From contig JAADII010000027.1 of NCBI GenBank assembly GCA_013151415.1, positions 1-36,391 on the forward strand: DNA of 36,391 nucleotides, in the 5' to 3' direction. Numbering within the stretch: position 1 is the first letter of the stretch; the number at the start of each line of letters is the position of its first letter. The notes beneath the pieces were generated by a model. The model ran no database searches. It saw only the letters and a program-made list of their open reading frames with translations, and was not told the origin of the DNA. A program made the position numbers and the translations under genes. Shown piece after piece: positions 8,785-14,657 of the stretch. Origin of the DNA: Chloroflexota bacterium. Its GTDB lineage: Bacteria; Chloroflexota; Anaerolineae; J102.

Positions 8785-8965
8785 TAACACCTCTCAAGGC
8801 TGTGTCCTTCGTAATGACGGTAAGAATCGAGCCATGAACGTGATGTTCGAGAGCATTAAACAGGGGCTGATCGAGGCCATCAGATTCGCTCAAGGTGAAC
8901 GATCACAGGCCGTTGAGCACAAATTCGCCTCTCCAATACAACAGGATCAGACTTTGTCCGACTGA
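8768..8965 (+). pseudogene. Truncated toxin start fused to an antitoxin-like N-terminus
   Basis: The 65-residue frame begins MNKAISNTS, which resembles the first strand of DUF3368/PIN toxins (xxVSNTSPL), and overlaps the UPF0175 gene end as a partner toxin would. It then leaves that pattern at once. From residue 23 it reads MNVMFESIKQGLIEAIRFAQGE, similar to the first residues of short HTH or HigA-like antitoxins that start MFESIxxGLxEAI. The frame ends inside the mvhG 3' end. The simplest reading is a deletion that removed nearly the whole toxin and joined its first codons to the beginning of another small gene. No active ribonuclease can be made from it. Confidence 0.55.
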
Positions 8966-9969
8966 GAGTCATTCGCGCGGCGTAGGATCGAGTGCGCCAT
9001 GCTGAAGCGATAGAACGTCCCGGCCGGGTCGGGGATGGTGGCGACGGCCTCCTCGATGACGCGATCCAGTTCGGCCTCCTCCATGCCCGCCTCGCCCGCG
9101 TCGATAACCGAAGCAATGGCCGAGAGCATCTTCGCGCCCTGGTCTTCCACGCCGGGCAAGGGGCCATAACACCCGCGGCAGCCCATGCCCACTTGCGGAC
9201 AGAGCGCGCCGCATCCGCTGCGCGTGGCAGGACCCAGGCACACGAGGCCCTGTTCCAGCAGGCAAAGGCCGGGCTGAGGCGTGATTTCATAGGGCCGGTA
9301 GAAGCGGGTGATGGTCTTTTCGCGCTTCTCCAGCGGGCACTCCTCGCACACGGCCACATCGCCCGCGCCCACAATCGAGCCTTTGGGCGGCAAGGGCGCG
9401 CCATCGAGCAGCGCGGCCACCACCACCTGCAACACGGCCCACACCTGATGCGGCTCGGGCGGACAGCCGGGGATGTAATAATCCACATCCACAACCTGAT
9501 CCAGCGCCTTCACCGTATGATAGAATTCGGGGATTTCCAGTTCGCCTTCGGGGACCGAGTAAGCGGGTTGGGGCAGGACGCGGTCGGGATTGTCGATGGT
9601 GGGATTGTTCAGAAACACGGTCTCGAGGGTGGCTTCCTTCGAGGTGAGGTTGGCCAGGGCGGGGATGCAGCCTTCATAGGCGCAAGACCCATAAGCCACG
9701 AGAATTTTCGACTTCTTCCGCAGCAAACGGGCCATCTCCTCGTTTTCCGAATTGCGGATCGCGCCGTTGAACAGGCACACGTCGATATAGCCGTCGGGAT
9801 AGCCTCTAACATCGACGGTTTTGAAATCGGCGATGCAGGGGAAAAAGGCCAGGTCGAAGACCTCATCCACTGTCAGAATATGCTCACCGATATTGAGCAC
9901 CGATATTTCACAGCCGCCGCAGGCCGCGGCCCAATACATGGCCAGTTTGGGTTTGCCGTTGACGCTCAT
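8947..9969 (-). CDS. mvhG: NiFe hydrogenase small subunit, MvhG type
   Basis: The product has 340 residues. The proximal 4Fe-4S cluster ligands are visible in AACGGCE (residues 15-21), YGSCAYEGC and IPGCPPEP. The C-terminal half holds further cysteines (CEECPLEKREK, CLLEQGLVC, SGCGALCP and MGCRGCYGP) that bind two more clusters, as in the MvhG/FrhG group of cytoplasmic enzymes. It lacks the Tat signal of membrane-bound uptake hydrogenases. Its role is to carry electrons from the NiFe site of MvhA to MvhD. The start codon overlaps the mvhD stop by 4 bases (ATGA), so the two are translationally coupled. Its last codons overlap the toxin remnant ORF on the other strand. Confidence 0.92.
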   Translation of the reverse strand: MSVNGKPKLAMYWAAACGGCEISVLNIGEHILTVDEVFDLAFFPCIADFKTVDVRGYPDGYIDVCLFNGAIRNSENEEMARLLRKKSKILVAYGSCAYEGCIPALANLTSKEATLETVFLNNPTIDNPDRVLPQPAYSVPEGELEIPEFYHTVKALDQVVDVDYYIPGCPPEPHQVWAVLQVVVAALLDGAPLPPKGSIVGAGDVAVCEECPLEKREKTITRFYRPYEITPQPGLCLLEQGLVCLGPATRSGCGALCPQVGMGCRGCYGPLPGVEDQGAKMLSAIASVIDAGEAGMEEAELDRVIEEAVATIPDPAGTFYRFSMAHSILRRANDSQSDKV

Positions 9970-10463
9970 GCCGCCACCTCCTCGCGCGGTTCGATGGCCG
10001 AGACGAACGCCTCATGGCCGTTGGCCCCGCGTCCATCCTCGCCGAGCACGCGTTCGGGCCAGCGCAGCGGCCCCAATGCCCGCAACTGCTCGGTCATGCG
10101 GTCCACGGCCTCGGCCAATTGTTTGCCTTCGGAGGCCGACGCCCACACCAACTGCACCCGCTCCTCTTCGACGCCCAATTGCTTGAGCATCCGTTTGAGC
10201 AGGTGATAACGACGCAGGGTTTTGATGTTGCCGTTCACATAATGACACTCGCCGGGATGACAACCGGCTATCATCACACCGTCGGCGCCCTCGCGCAGGG
10301 CTTTGAGCACGAACTGCGGGTCCACGCGACCGCTGCACATGACCCGAATAGGGCGCATGTTGGGCGCATAATGGATGCGCGCGGTGCCCGCCAGATCGGC
10401 CGCTCGATACGAGCACCAGTTGCAAAGGAAACCGACGATGACGGGTTCGAATGATTCGGTCAT
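9966..10463 (-). CDS. mvhD: Hydrogenase iron-sulfur adaptor subunit MvhD
   Basis: The product has 165 residues from the ATG at 10463 (start MTESFEPVIVGFLCNWCSY), preceded by AGGAG. It shows the MvhD cysteine set: CNWCSYRAAD, VMCSGRVDP, and AGCHPGECHY. MvhD carries one 2Fe-2S cluster and links the hydrogenase MvhAG to the flavoprotein HdrA. A longer frame up to 10682 exists but runs into repeats and the hdrA end, so it was rejected. The gene follows hdrA after 40 bases of repeated sequence and overlaps mvhG by 4 bases. Confidence 0.92.
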   Translation of the reverse strand: MTESFEPVIVGFLCNWCSYRAADLAGTARIHYAPNMRPIRVMCSGRVDPQFVLKALREGADGVMIAGCHPGECHYVNGNIKTLRRYHLLKRMLKQLGVEEERVQLVWASASEGKQLAEAVDRMTEQLRALGPLRWPERVLGEDGRGANGHEAFVSAIEPREEVAA

Positions 10464-10480
10464 GGTTCCGACTCCTGGTG

Positions 10481-10571
10481 ATTCACGGTTCACGGTTCGC
10501 AGTTCACGGTTCGTTGACCGTTGGTTGTTGAACGTTGGCTGTTGACTGTTGAATGTTGACCGTTGGCTGTT
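10481..10571. repeat. Short direct repeats across the hdrA end and the hdrA-mvhD spacer
   Basis: Positions 10481-10513 hold three copies of a unit like TTCACGGTTC. Positions 10514-10571 hold about five degenerate copies of a unit like GTTGACCGTTGGCTGTT. The second block encodes the last 20 or so residues of HdrA (QPTVN, QQSTA, QQPTVNE), which are absent from the conserved fold. A relative of the first block (GAACTGTGAAC) occurs at the end of the maturation protease gene near 6411-6426. Confidence 0.75.
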
Positions 10572-12579
10572 TCCCGTTGCCGTTGCGCCGCACATCCCAG
10601 AGCACGCCTTCGATCTGCGACATGATCTGCTCATTGGTGAAGTGCGCGCCACTGATGACGCCGCTGGGACAGGCCGCCACACAGGTGCCGCAGCCCTGGC
10701 ACAACGCGGTGATCACCTCGGAAACCTGACGGTCTTCATGGAACACGATGGCGTTATAGGGGCAGAGCGTGTTGCAGATGCGGCAGCCCGAGCAAAGCTC
10801 CTCGTGGATATAGGCGCGCACCGGCTCCATCATCACCGTGCCCAGATGAATGAGCCCGGCCACGCGCGCGGCCGCGGCCGCGCCCTGCGCCACCGTGTCG
10901 GGGATGTCTTTGGGCCCTTGCGCGCAGCCGGCGATGAATATGCCCTCGGTCATGGTCGCGACCGGGTCCAGCTTGGGATGACGCTCCACGAAAAATCCGT
11001 CGAAATCGCAACCCATCTTGAAAAGCTGTGAGACTTCCCTGGAATCGTGGCGCGCCTCCAACCCCGCGCTGAGGATGACCATATCCACGGGGATGCGGCG
11101 CTGCTTGCCGATGAGCGTGTCCTCCACCTGCACGATGAGCTTGCCCTCCTCGCCCGGTTGCCGCGCGGCGTCGGTCACCTCGGCCACGCGGCCGCGGATG
11201 AAGTGCGTCCCCTCGTGCAGCAGGCGGTGGTAGAACTCCTCATATCCCTTGCCCGGCGCGCGGATGTCGATATAGAAATTATAGACCTCCGCGTCGGGCA
11301 GGCGTTCGTGAACCAGGTGCGCGAACTTCAGTGAATACATGCAGCACACCTTGGAGCAATACTCGTGATAATTTTTATCGCGCGAGCCGACGCAATGGAT
11401 GATGGCCACGCTCTTGGGTTCGGTCACGCCATCGCGCAGCACGATCTTGCCGCCGGTCGGCCCGGCCGCATTGACCATGCGCTCGAACTCCATGCTCGTA
11501 AACACATTGGCCAGCCGGCCATAACCGTATTGCGGGATGCGTCGCGCGTCGAACAGATCATAGCCCGTGGCCAGCACAATATTGCCCACCTGAAAGGTGA
11601 TGATCTCATCCTCTTGCTCGAAATCGATGGCCTTGGTGGGGCAGAAAATCTGGCAGGCCCGGCATTTGCCGCGCAAGAAATAGGTGCAATTTTCGCGGTC
11701 GATGACCGGATACTTGGGCACGGCTTGCGGAAATGGTCGATAGACCACCTTGCGATAGCCCAACCCGGCCTCGAACACATGATCCACCACCCTTTTAGGG
11801 CATTTTTCCTCACAAATGCCGCAGCCCGTGCACAGCTCCTCGTTGATATAACGCGCCTTCTTGCGCACGGTGATGGTGAAATTGCCGATATAGCCTTCGA
11901 CCTTCTCCACCTCGCTGTAACTGAGCAGGGTGATGTTAGGATGTTGGCCCACCTCCACCATCTTGGGGGTGAGAATGCAGGCCGAGCAGTCGAGGGTGGG
12001 GAAAGTCTTGTCCAGTTGGGCCATGTGGCCGCCGATGGAGGGCTCTCGCTCCACCAGATAGACATGATATCCGGCGTTGGCCAGCTCCAGCGCGGTGGTG
12101 ATGCCGGCAATGCCGCCGCCCACCACCAGCGTGTTGGGGTTGATCTCCACGGGCAGCGGCTCCAGGGGCGTGTGATGCGCGACGCGACGCACCGCGCCCT
12201 CGACCAGGGCCTTGGCCTTTTGCGTGGCCGCGGCGCGATCATCGGTGGCCCAGGAATCGTGCTCGCGGATGTTGGCCATCTCGAACATATAAGGGTTCAA
12301 ACCCGCGCGCTGGCACGCGCCGCGGAACGTTTTTTCGTGCATATGCGGCGAGCACGCGGCCACCACGATCCGCGTCAGCCCGCGCTCCTTGATATCGCTT
12401 TCGATCAAGTCTTGGCCCAGGCTCGAACACATGAATTTGTAATCGCGGGCCACGACCACATTTTCCTGCTCGCCAACCCAACGAGCGACCTCGGCCACGT
12501 CCACGGTTTTGGCGATATTGGTGCCGCAGTGGCATACATACACGCCGATGCGGGCTTCTTCCATCGGTTTGTGATTCAT
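10504..12579 (-). CDS. hdrA: HdrA, flavin-containing heterodisulfide reductase subunit A
   Basis: The product has 691 residues. The N-terminal part has C16 and C18 in VYVCHCGTN. An FAD-binding fold begins at GGGIAG (154-159). Iron-sulfur motifs are CTGCGICEEKCPK (250-262), C298 with CRACQIFCP (306-314), CSGCRICNTLCP (596-607) and CQGCGTCVAACP (627-638). The LDCSACILTPKM segment near 197-208 is also conserved. In methanogens HdrA bifurcates electrons from MvhADG to ferredoxin and HdrBC; homologues occur in many bacteria that do not make methane, where the acceptor is often unknown. The gene overlaps hdrB by 4 bases (ATGA) and has a G-rich ribosome site (GGGGGTGG). Its C-terminal 20 residues are encoded by short DNA repeats and look like a late addition. 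Confidence 0.95.
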   Translation of the reverse strand: MNHKPMEEARIGVYVCHCGTNIAKTVDVAEVARWVGEQENVVVARDYKFMCSSLGQDLIESDIKERGLTRIVVAACSPHMHEKTFRGACQRAGLNPYMFEMANIREHDSWATDDRAAATQKAKALVEGAVRRVAHHTPLEPLPVEINPNTLVVGGGIAGITTALELANAGYHVYLVEREPSIGGHMAQLDKTFPTLDCSACILTPKMVEVGQHPNITLLSYSEVEKVEGYIGNFTITVRKKARYINEELCTGCGICEEKCPKRVVDHVFEAGLGYRKVVYRPFPQAVPKYPVIDRENCTYFLRGKCRACQIFCPTKAIDFEQEDEIITFQVGNIVLATGYDLFDARRIPQYGYGRLANVFTSMEFERMVNAAGPTGGKIVLRDGVTEPKSVAIIHCVGSRDKNYHEYCSKVCCMYSLKFAHLVHERLPDAEVYNFYIDIRAPGKGYEEFYHRLLHEGTHFIRGRVAEVTDAARQPGEEGKLIVQVEDTLIGKQRRIPVDMVILSAGLEARHDSREVSQLFKMGCDFDGFFVERHPKLDPVATMTEGIFIAGCAQGPKDIPDTVAQGAAAAARVAGLIHLGTVMMEPVRAYIHEELCSGCRICNTLCPYNAIVFHEDRQVSEVITALCQGCGTCVAACPSGVISGAHFTNEQIMSQIEGVLWDVRRNGNGKQPTVNIQQSTANVQQPTVNEP

Positions 12580-13565
12580 TGTCCACCCCCTTTGTGATGA
12601 GACAACATCGAGGGCATGGGAAGCGCGCCTTTGGGCGGCCGCGAACGTTTCTGTTTGGCGTTTTGGGGCGGCTCCTCTTGAATTTTGGCCAGGGCCGGTC
12701 GAGCGTCCACAAACTCTTTGCCAATGCCCACTTCCTTGGGCGAAGCGCCAAAGGCCAGGCCCATGAGCTGCGTGAAGTAAAGCACGGGGATGTGATAATC
12801 GGCGCCGAAATGCTTGTTCACCTGTTCTTGATACGCATCCAAATTAAGCTGGCACATAGGGCACAGGGTGACGATGACATCGGCGCGGTAATCGGCCGCG
12901 CTTTTGAGCAGTCGTCGGATCATCTCCAACGCAGTCTCTTCGCTGATTTGGGTCATATGCCCGCCGCAGCAATGCGTTTTCACCGGATAATCCACCACTT
13001 CCGCGCCCAACACTTTTAACAAACCATCCATGCAAAGGGGATATTCCGGTTCGTCGTGAATATGCTGGTAATCAGGACGAACGACCAGGCATCCGTAATA
13101 AGGCGCCACGCGTAAGCCATAAAGGGGTTTTCGCACCTGTTCGGCCACGGTCATATAACCGATGTCGTCCACTATGACATCCAGAAGATGTCGCACGCGC
13201 ACACTGCCGGGTTCGTAGCTCAGGCCGCCCGCGGCCAAGGCCGAATTCACCTTCTCGGCCAGTTCGGGCGATTCGGCCATGTAATGGTCGGTCTTGCTAA
13301 GGTTGAGGAAGCAGGCGCTGCACGGAGCCACCAATTGATTGCCTTGACCGTTGAGCTTTTGCCGCGCAGCCAGCGCCAGATTGCGCCCAACCAGCGCATA
13401 TCCGGCCAATGCATTGATGGCGAAATATTCGGTCGCGCCGCAGCAGTTCCAATCGGGCGTCTCCTCGAACTCGATGCCCAGACGTTTTGCCACGACCAAC
13501 GCCGACTCATGATAAGCGCGAGCGTTTTTTTCCAACGAACAGCCGGGATAATAACCGTATTTCAT
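12576..13565 (-). CDS. hdrB: HdrB, CCG-domain heterodisulfide reductase subunit B
   Basis: The product has 329 residues. Two CCG repeats are complete: PGCSLEKNA, NCCGATEYF and PCSACF, then YYGCLVVRPDY, HCCGGHM and LCPMCQLN. In HdrB these cysteines hold two unusual non-cubane 4Fe-4S clusters that cleave the disulfide substrate. The last 45 residues (after VGIGKEFVDARPAL) are basic and low in complexity (PPQNAKQKRSRPPKG) and are not part of the fold. The gene overlaps hdrC and hdrA by 4 bases on each side, so the three are coupled. Since the window shows no CoM or CoB pathway, the bacterial substrate cannot be named. Confidence 0.95.
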   Translation of the reverse strand: MKYGYYPGCSLEKNARAYHESALVVAKRLGIEFEETPDWNCCGATEYFAINALAGYALVGRNLALAARQKLNGQGNQLVAPCSACFLNLSKTDHYMAESPELAEKVNSALAAGGLSYEPGSVRVRHLLDVIVDDIGYMTVAEQVRKPLYGLRVAPYYGCLVVRPDYQHIHDEPEYPLCMDGLLKVLGAEVVDYPVKTHCCGGHMTQISEETALEMIRRLLKSAADYRADVIVTLCPMCQLNLDAYQEQVNKHFGADYHIPVLYFTQLMGLAFGASPKEVGIGKEFVDARPALAKIQEEPPQNAKQKRSRPPKGALPMPSMLSHHKGGGQ

Positions 13566-14173
13566 GACGCGCCTCCCGGCTCGAATGAGCCATTGCTGAG
13601 TTCTTTGGCTTTGGTCAAAATTGCTTGAAGCTGGTCGATGTTTTGGATTTTGGTCGGTCTCAAATCCATGCGGCCGCGGGCGAGCATCCCCAGGCCAAAT
13701 CCGGCCATTTTAATGGCGCTGAGGGGATGATGCTTGAGATGATATCGGGTTGCCAGCCCCAACTCGAAGCTGCGTCCGTAGTTTTCCACGAAGTCGATAA
13801 ACGTCTCCGAGAAATCGGGCGCGTCCGCGGCCGTGGATTCTTGGTAATACCCCTCCTTGATGGCCATGCGTTTGAGGGTGTACATGATGTCGGTGATGTG
13901 AATCTCTTGCGGACAGCGCACCATGCAGTAATAACAAGAGACGCAGTACCAGGGCGTATTGCTTTTTAGCACCTCATCGCGCATCCCCGCTGCGATCATG
14001 GCGAATAACTGGCGTGGGGTGTGCTCCATGTCGCGGCCAGAAGGACAAGAGCCGCCGCATGTGCCGCATTGAAGACATAATTCGAGATGTGTGTCGCCTC
14101 CGGGCGTCGCCGCGACGACTTCTTGCATGAAGGTTTGCGGCGAGGCGCGAGACGCGCGGGTTAATGCGTTCAT
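13562..14173 (-). CDS. hdrC: HdrC, ferredoxin-like heterodisulfide reductase subunit C
   Basis: The product has 203 residues. Two 4Fe-4S motifs are present: CLQCGTCGGSCPSG (33-46) and CVSCYYCMVRCP (77-88). They pass electrons from HdrA to HdrB. The start at 14173 (MNALTRASR) is supported by GAGGAGG just upstream; an upstream start at 14230 would lie inside the predicted promoter's initial transcribed region and has no ribosome site. It is the first gene of the hdr-mvh operon. The promoter at 14226-14266 gives a leader of about 46 bases. Confidence 0.93.
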   Translation of the reverse strand: MNALTRASRASPQTFMQEVVAATPGGDTHLELCLQCGTCGGSCPSGRDMEHTPRQLFAMIAAGMRDEVLKSNTPWYCVSCYYCMVRCPQEIHITDIMYTLKRMAIKEGYYQESTAADAPDFSETFIDFVENYGRSFELGLATRYHLKHHPLSAIKMAGFGLGMLARGRMDLRPTKIQNIDQLQAILTKAKELSNGSFEPGGAS

Positions 14174-14225
14174 CGGTTTTCCTCCTCTGTGAGAACGCAA
14201 GAAGGCCCAATACAATCTTATCTTC

Positions 14226-14266
14226 ATCATAGTCGCCTCTTGAATGCGCGACTATGATCTTGATCA
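14226..14266 (-). promoter_or_regulatory. Predicted FNR-type class II promoter of the hdr-mvh operon
   Basis: The core TGAT-CTTG-ATCA lies at 14255-14266 and matches the inner bases of the FNR/ANR/DNR consensus TTGAT-N4-ATCAA. On the minus strand TATGAT (14226-14231, one base off TATAAT) would serve as the -10 box and set the start near 14219. The box centre (14260.5) is then at about -41.5, the class II activator position. A perfect 11-base inverted repeat, ATCATAGTCGC at 14226-14236 and GCGACTATGAT at 14248-14258, overlaps the promoter and could be a second operator or a DNA hairpin. Confidence 0.6.
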
Positions 14267-14272
14267 GTTTTG

Positions 14273-14286
14273 GTGAACATATTCAC
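14273..14286. promoter_or_regulatory. CRP-type palindrome GTGA-N6-TCAC
   Basis: GTGAACATATTCAC is the core of a Crp-family operator (GTGA-N6-TCAC) and a perfect palindrome at its outer five bases (GTGAA/TTCAC). It lies 54 bases upstream of the predicted hdr start point. It may bind a second Crp/FNR-family protein, but a short palindrome can occur by chance. Confidence 0.4.
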
Positions 14287-14297
14287 GACATTGTTGT

Positions 14298-14369
14298 TCA
14301 TTTGAGACGGGTGGCACAATTGGCCGCGCAGATGGTGCAGCCGATGCATTCCGCTGCACACTTACTCAT
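14298..14369 (-). CDS. Micro-ORF with a ferredoxin-type cysteine motif (23 residues)
   Basis: The frame starts at ATG 14369 and stops with TGA at 14298-14300. Residues C8, C11, C14 and C18 form CxxCxxCxxxC (segment ECIGCTICAANC), the exact spacing of a 4Fe-4S ferredoxin motif, with an additional C4. The proline that usually follows the last cysteine is alanine. The 70 bases are clearly richer in GC than the AT-rich sequence on both sides, which favours real coding DNA or the remnant of a ferredoxin-like gene. A stop codon lies two codons upstream, so no longer frame exists. No good ribosome site is seen. It is encoded on the same strand as hdrC. Confidence 0.4.
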   Translation of the reverse strand: MSKCAAECIGCTICAANCATRLK

Positions 14370-14421
14370 GTTCTATTCATTTTTCTCGAAAAAAAGTCCG
14401 AATTTTTATCCCATCTTTATC

Positions 14422-14462
14422 TGATCCAGATCATAGTAAGCGACCTTTAATCCTGGTATCAT
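14422..14462 (+). promoter_or_regulatory. Predicted FNR-type class II promoter of the cytochrome operon
   Basis: TGAT-CCAG-ATCA at 14422-14433 is an FNR-type core. TATCAT at 14457-14462 preceded by TGG forms an extended -10 box, and no good -35 box is visible, as expected for an activator-dependent promoter. The start would be near 14469, which puts the box centre (14427.5) at -41.5. The 18-haem cytochrome start codon follows about 190 bases later. Confidence 0.6.
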
Positions 14463-14558
14463 GTAAGCATACTGACAATTGTGGCGGCAAGTGGAGATGC
14501 AATTAGATAGACTTGATGCATCCTCTGCGCGTGTCCGCTCATCAAGAAGGAGGCGCCC

Positions 14559-14627
14559 ATGAGATAGATGAGAAGCAAACAATGGATTTCGAACCTGCCG
14601 TTTTGTGCGGCATTGTCGTGCGCGTAG
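14559..14627 (+). CDS. Possible leader peptide ORF ahead of the cytochrome operon
   Basis: AAGGAGG at 14547-14553 stands just before ATG-AGA-TAG (14559-14567), and one base behind that TAG a second ATG opens a 19-residue frame (14568-14627; start MRSKQWISNLPF, end CAALSCA). The good ribosome site with a two-codon frame next to a second start suggests termination and re-initiation, or a ribosome-stalling leader. The second frame ends inside the loop of the hairpin at 14615-14637. There is no family match that I know; it may be chance. Confidence 0.25.
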
Positions 14628-14637
14628 TTCGTACGAC
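14615..14637 (+). other. Leader hairpin before the 18-haem cytochrome start
   Basis: GTCGTGCG (14615-14622) can pair with CGTACGAC (14630-14637), eight pairs with one G-U, closing a seven-base loop. It sits ten bases upstream of the GAGGAGGAAGG ribosome site of the cytochrome gene. It could modulate translation, perhaps depending on ribosomes on the small leader ORF. Confidence 0.35.
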
Positions 14638-14657
14638 GTTTTGAATGAGGAGGAAGG

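Larger units (their letters stand above)
14174..14657. other. Divergent control region between hdr-mvh and cytochrome operons
   Basis: The 484-base spacer is AT-rich compared with its flanks. From left to right it holds the hdrC ribosome site, a predicted minus-strand promoter with an FNR-type box, a GTGA-N6-TCAC palindrome, a GC-rich minus-strand micro-ORF with a ferredoxin motif, an FNR-type box with a plus-strand promoter, and a leader of about 190 bases that contains a small ORF and a hairpin. Each is listed separately. Confidence 0.6.

Noticed and set aside
10481-10571. CRISPR-like array
   Set aside because: The units are 10-17 bases, degenerate and without regular spacers, and no cas gene is near.
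11365-12597. 410-residue plus-strand frame over hdrA
   Set aside because: It is antisense to HdrA, whose motifs and 4-base overlaps are clear.
13562-14173. Methanogenesis as the role of the hdr genes
   Set aside because: No methyl-coenzyme M reductase, CoM or CoB gene is seen, and all other genes have a bacterial look.
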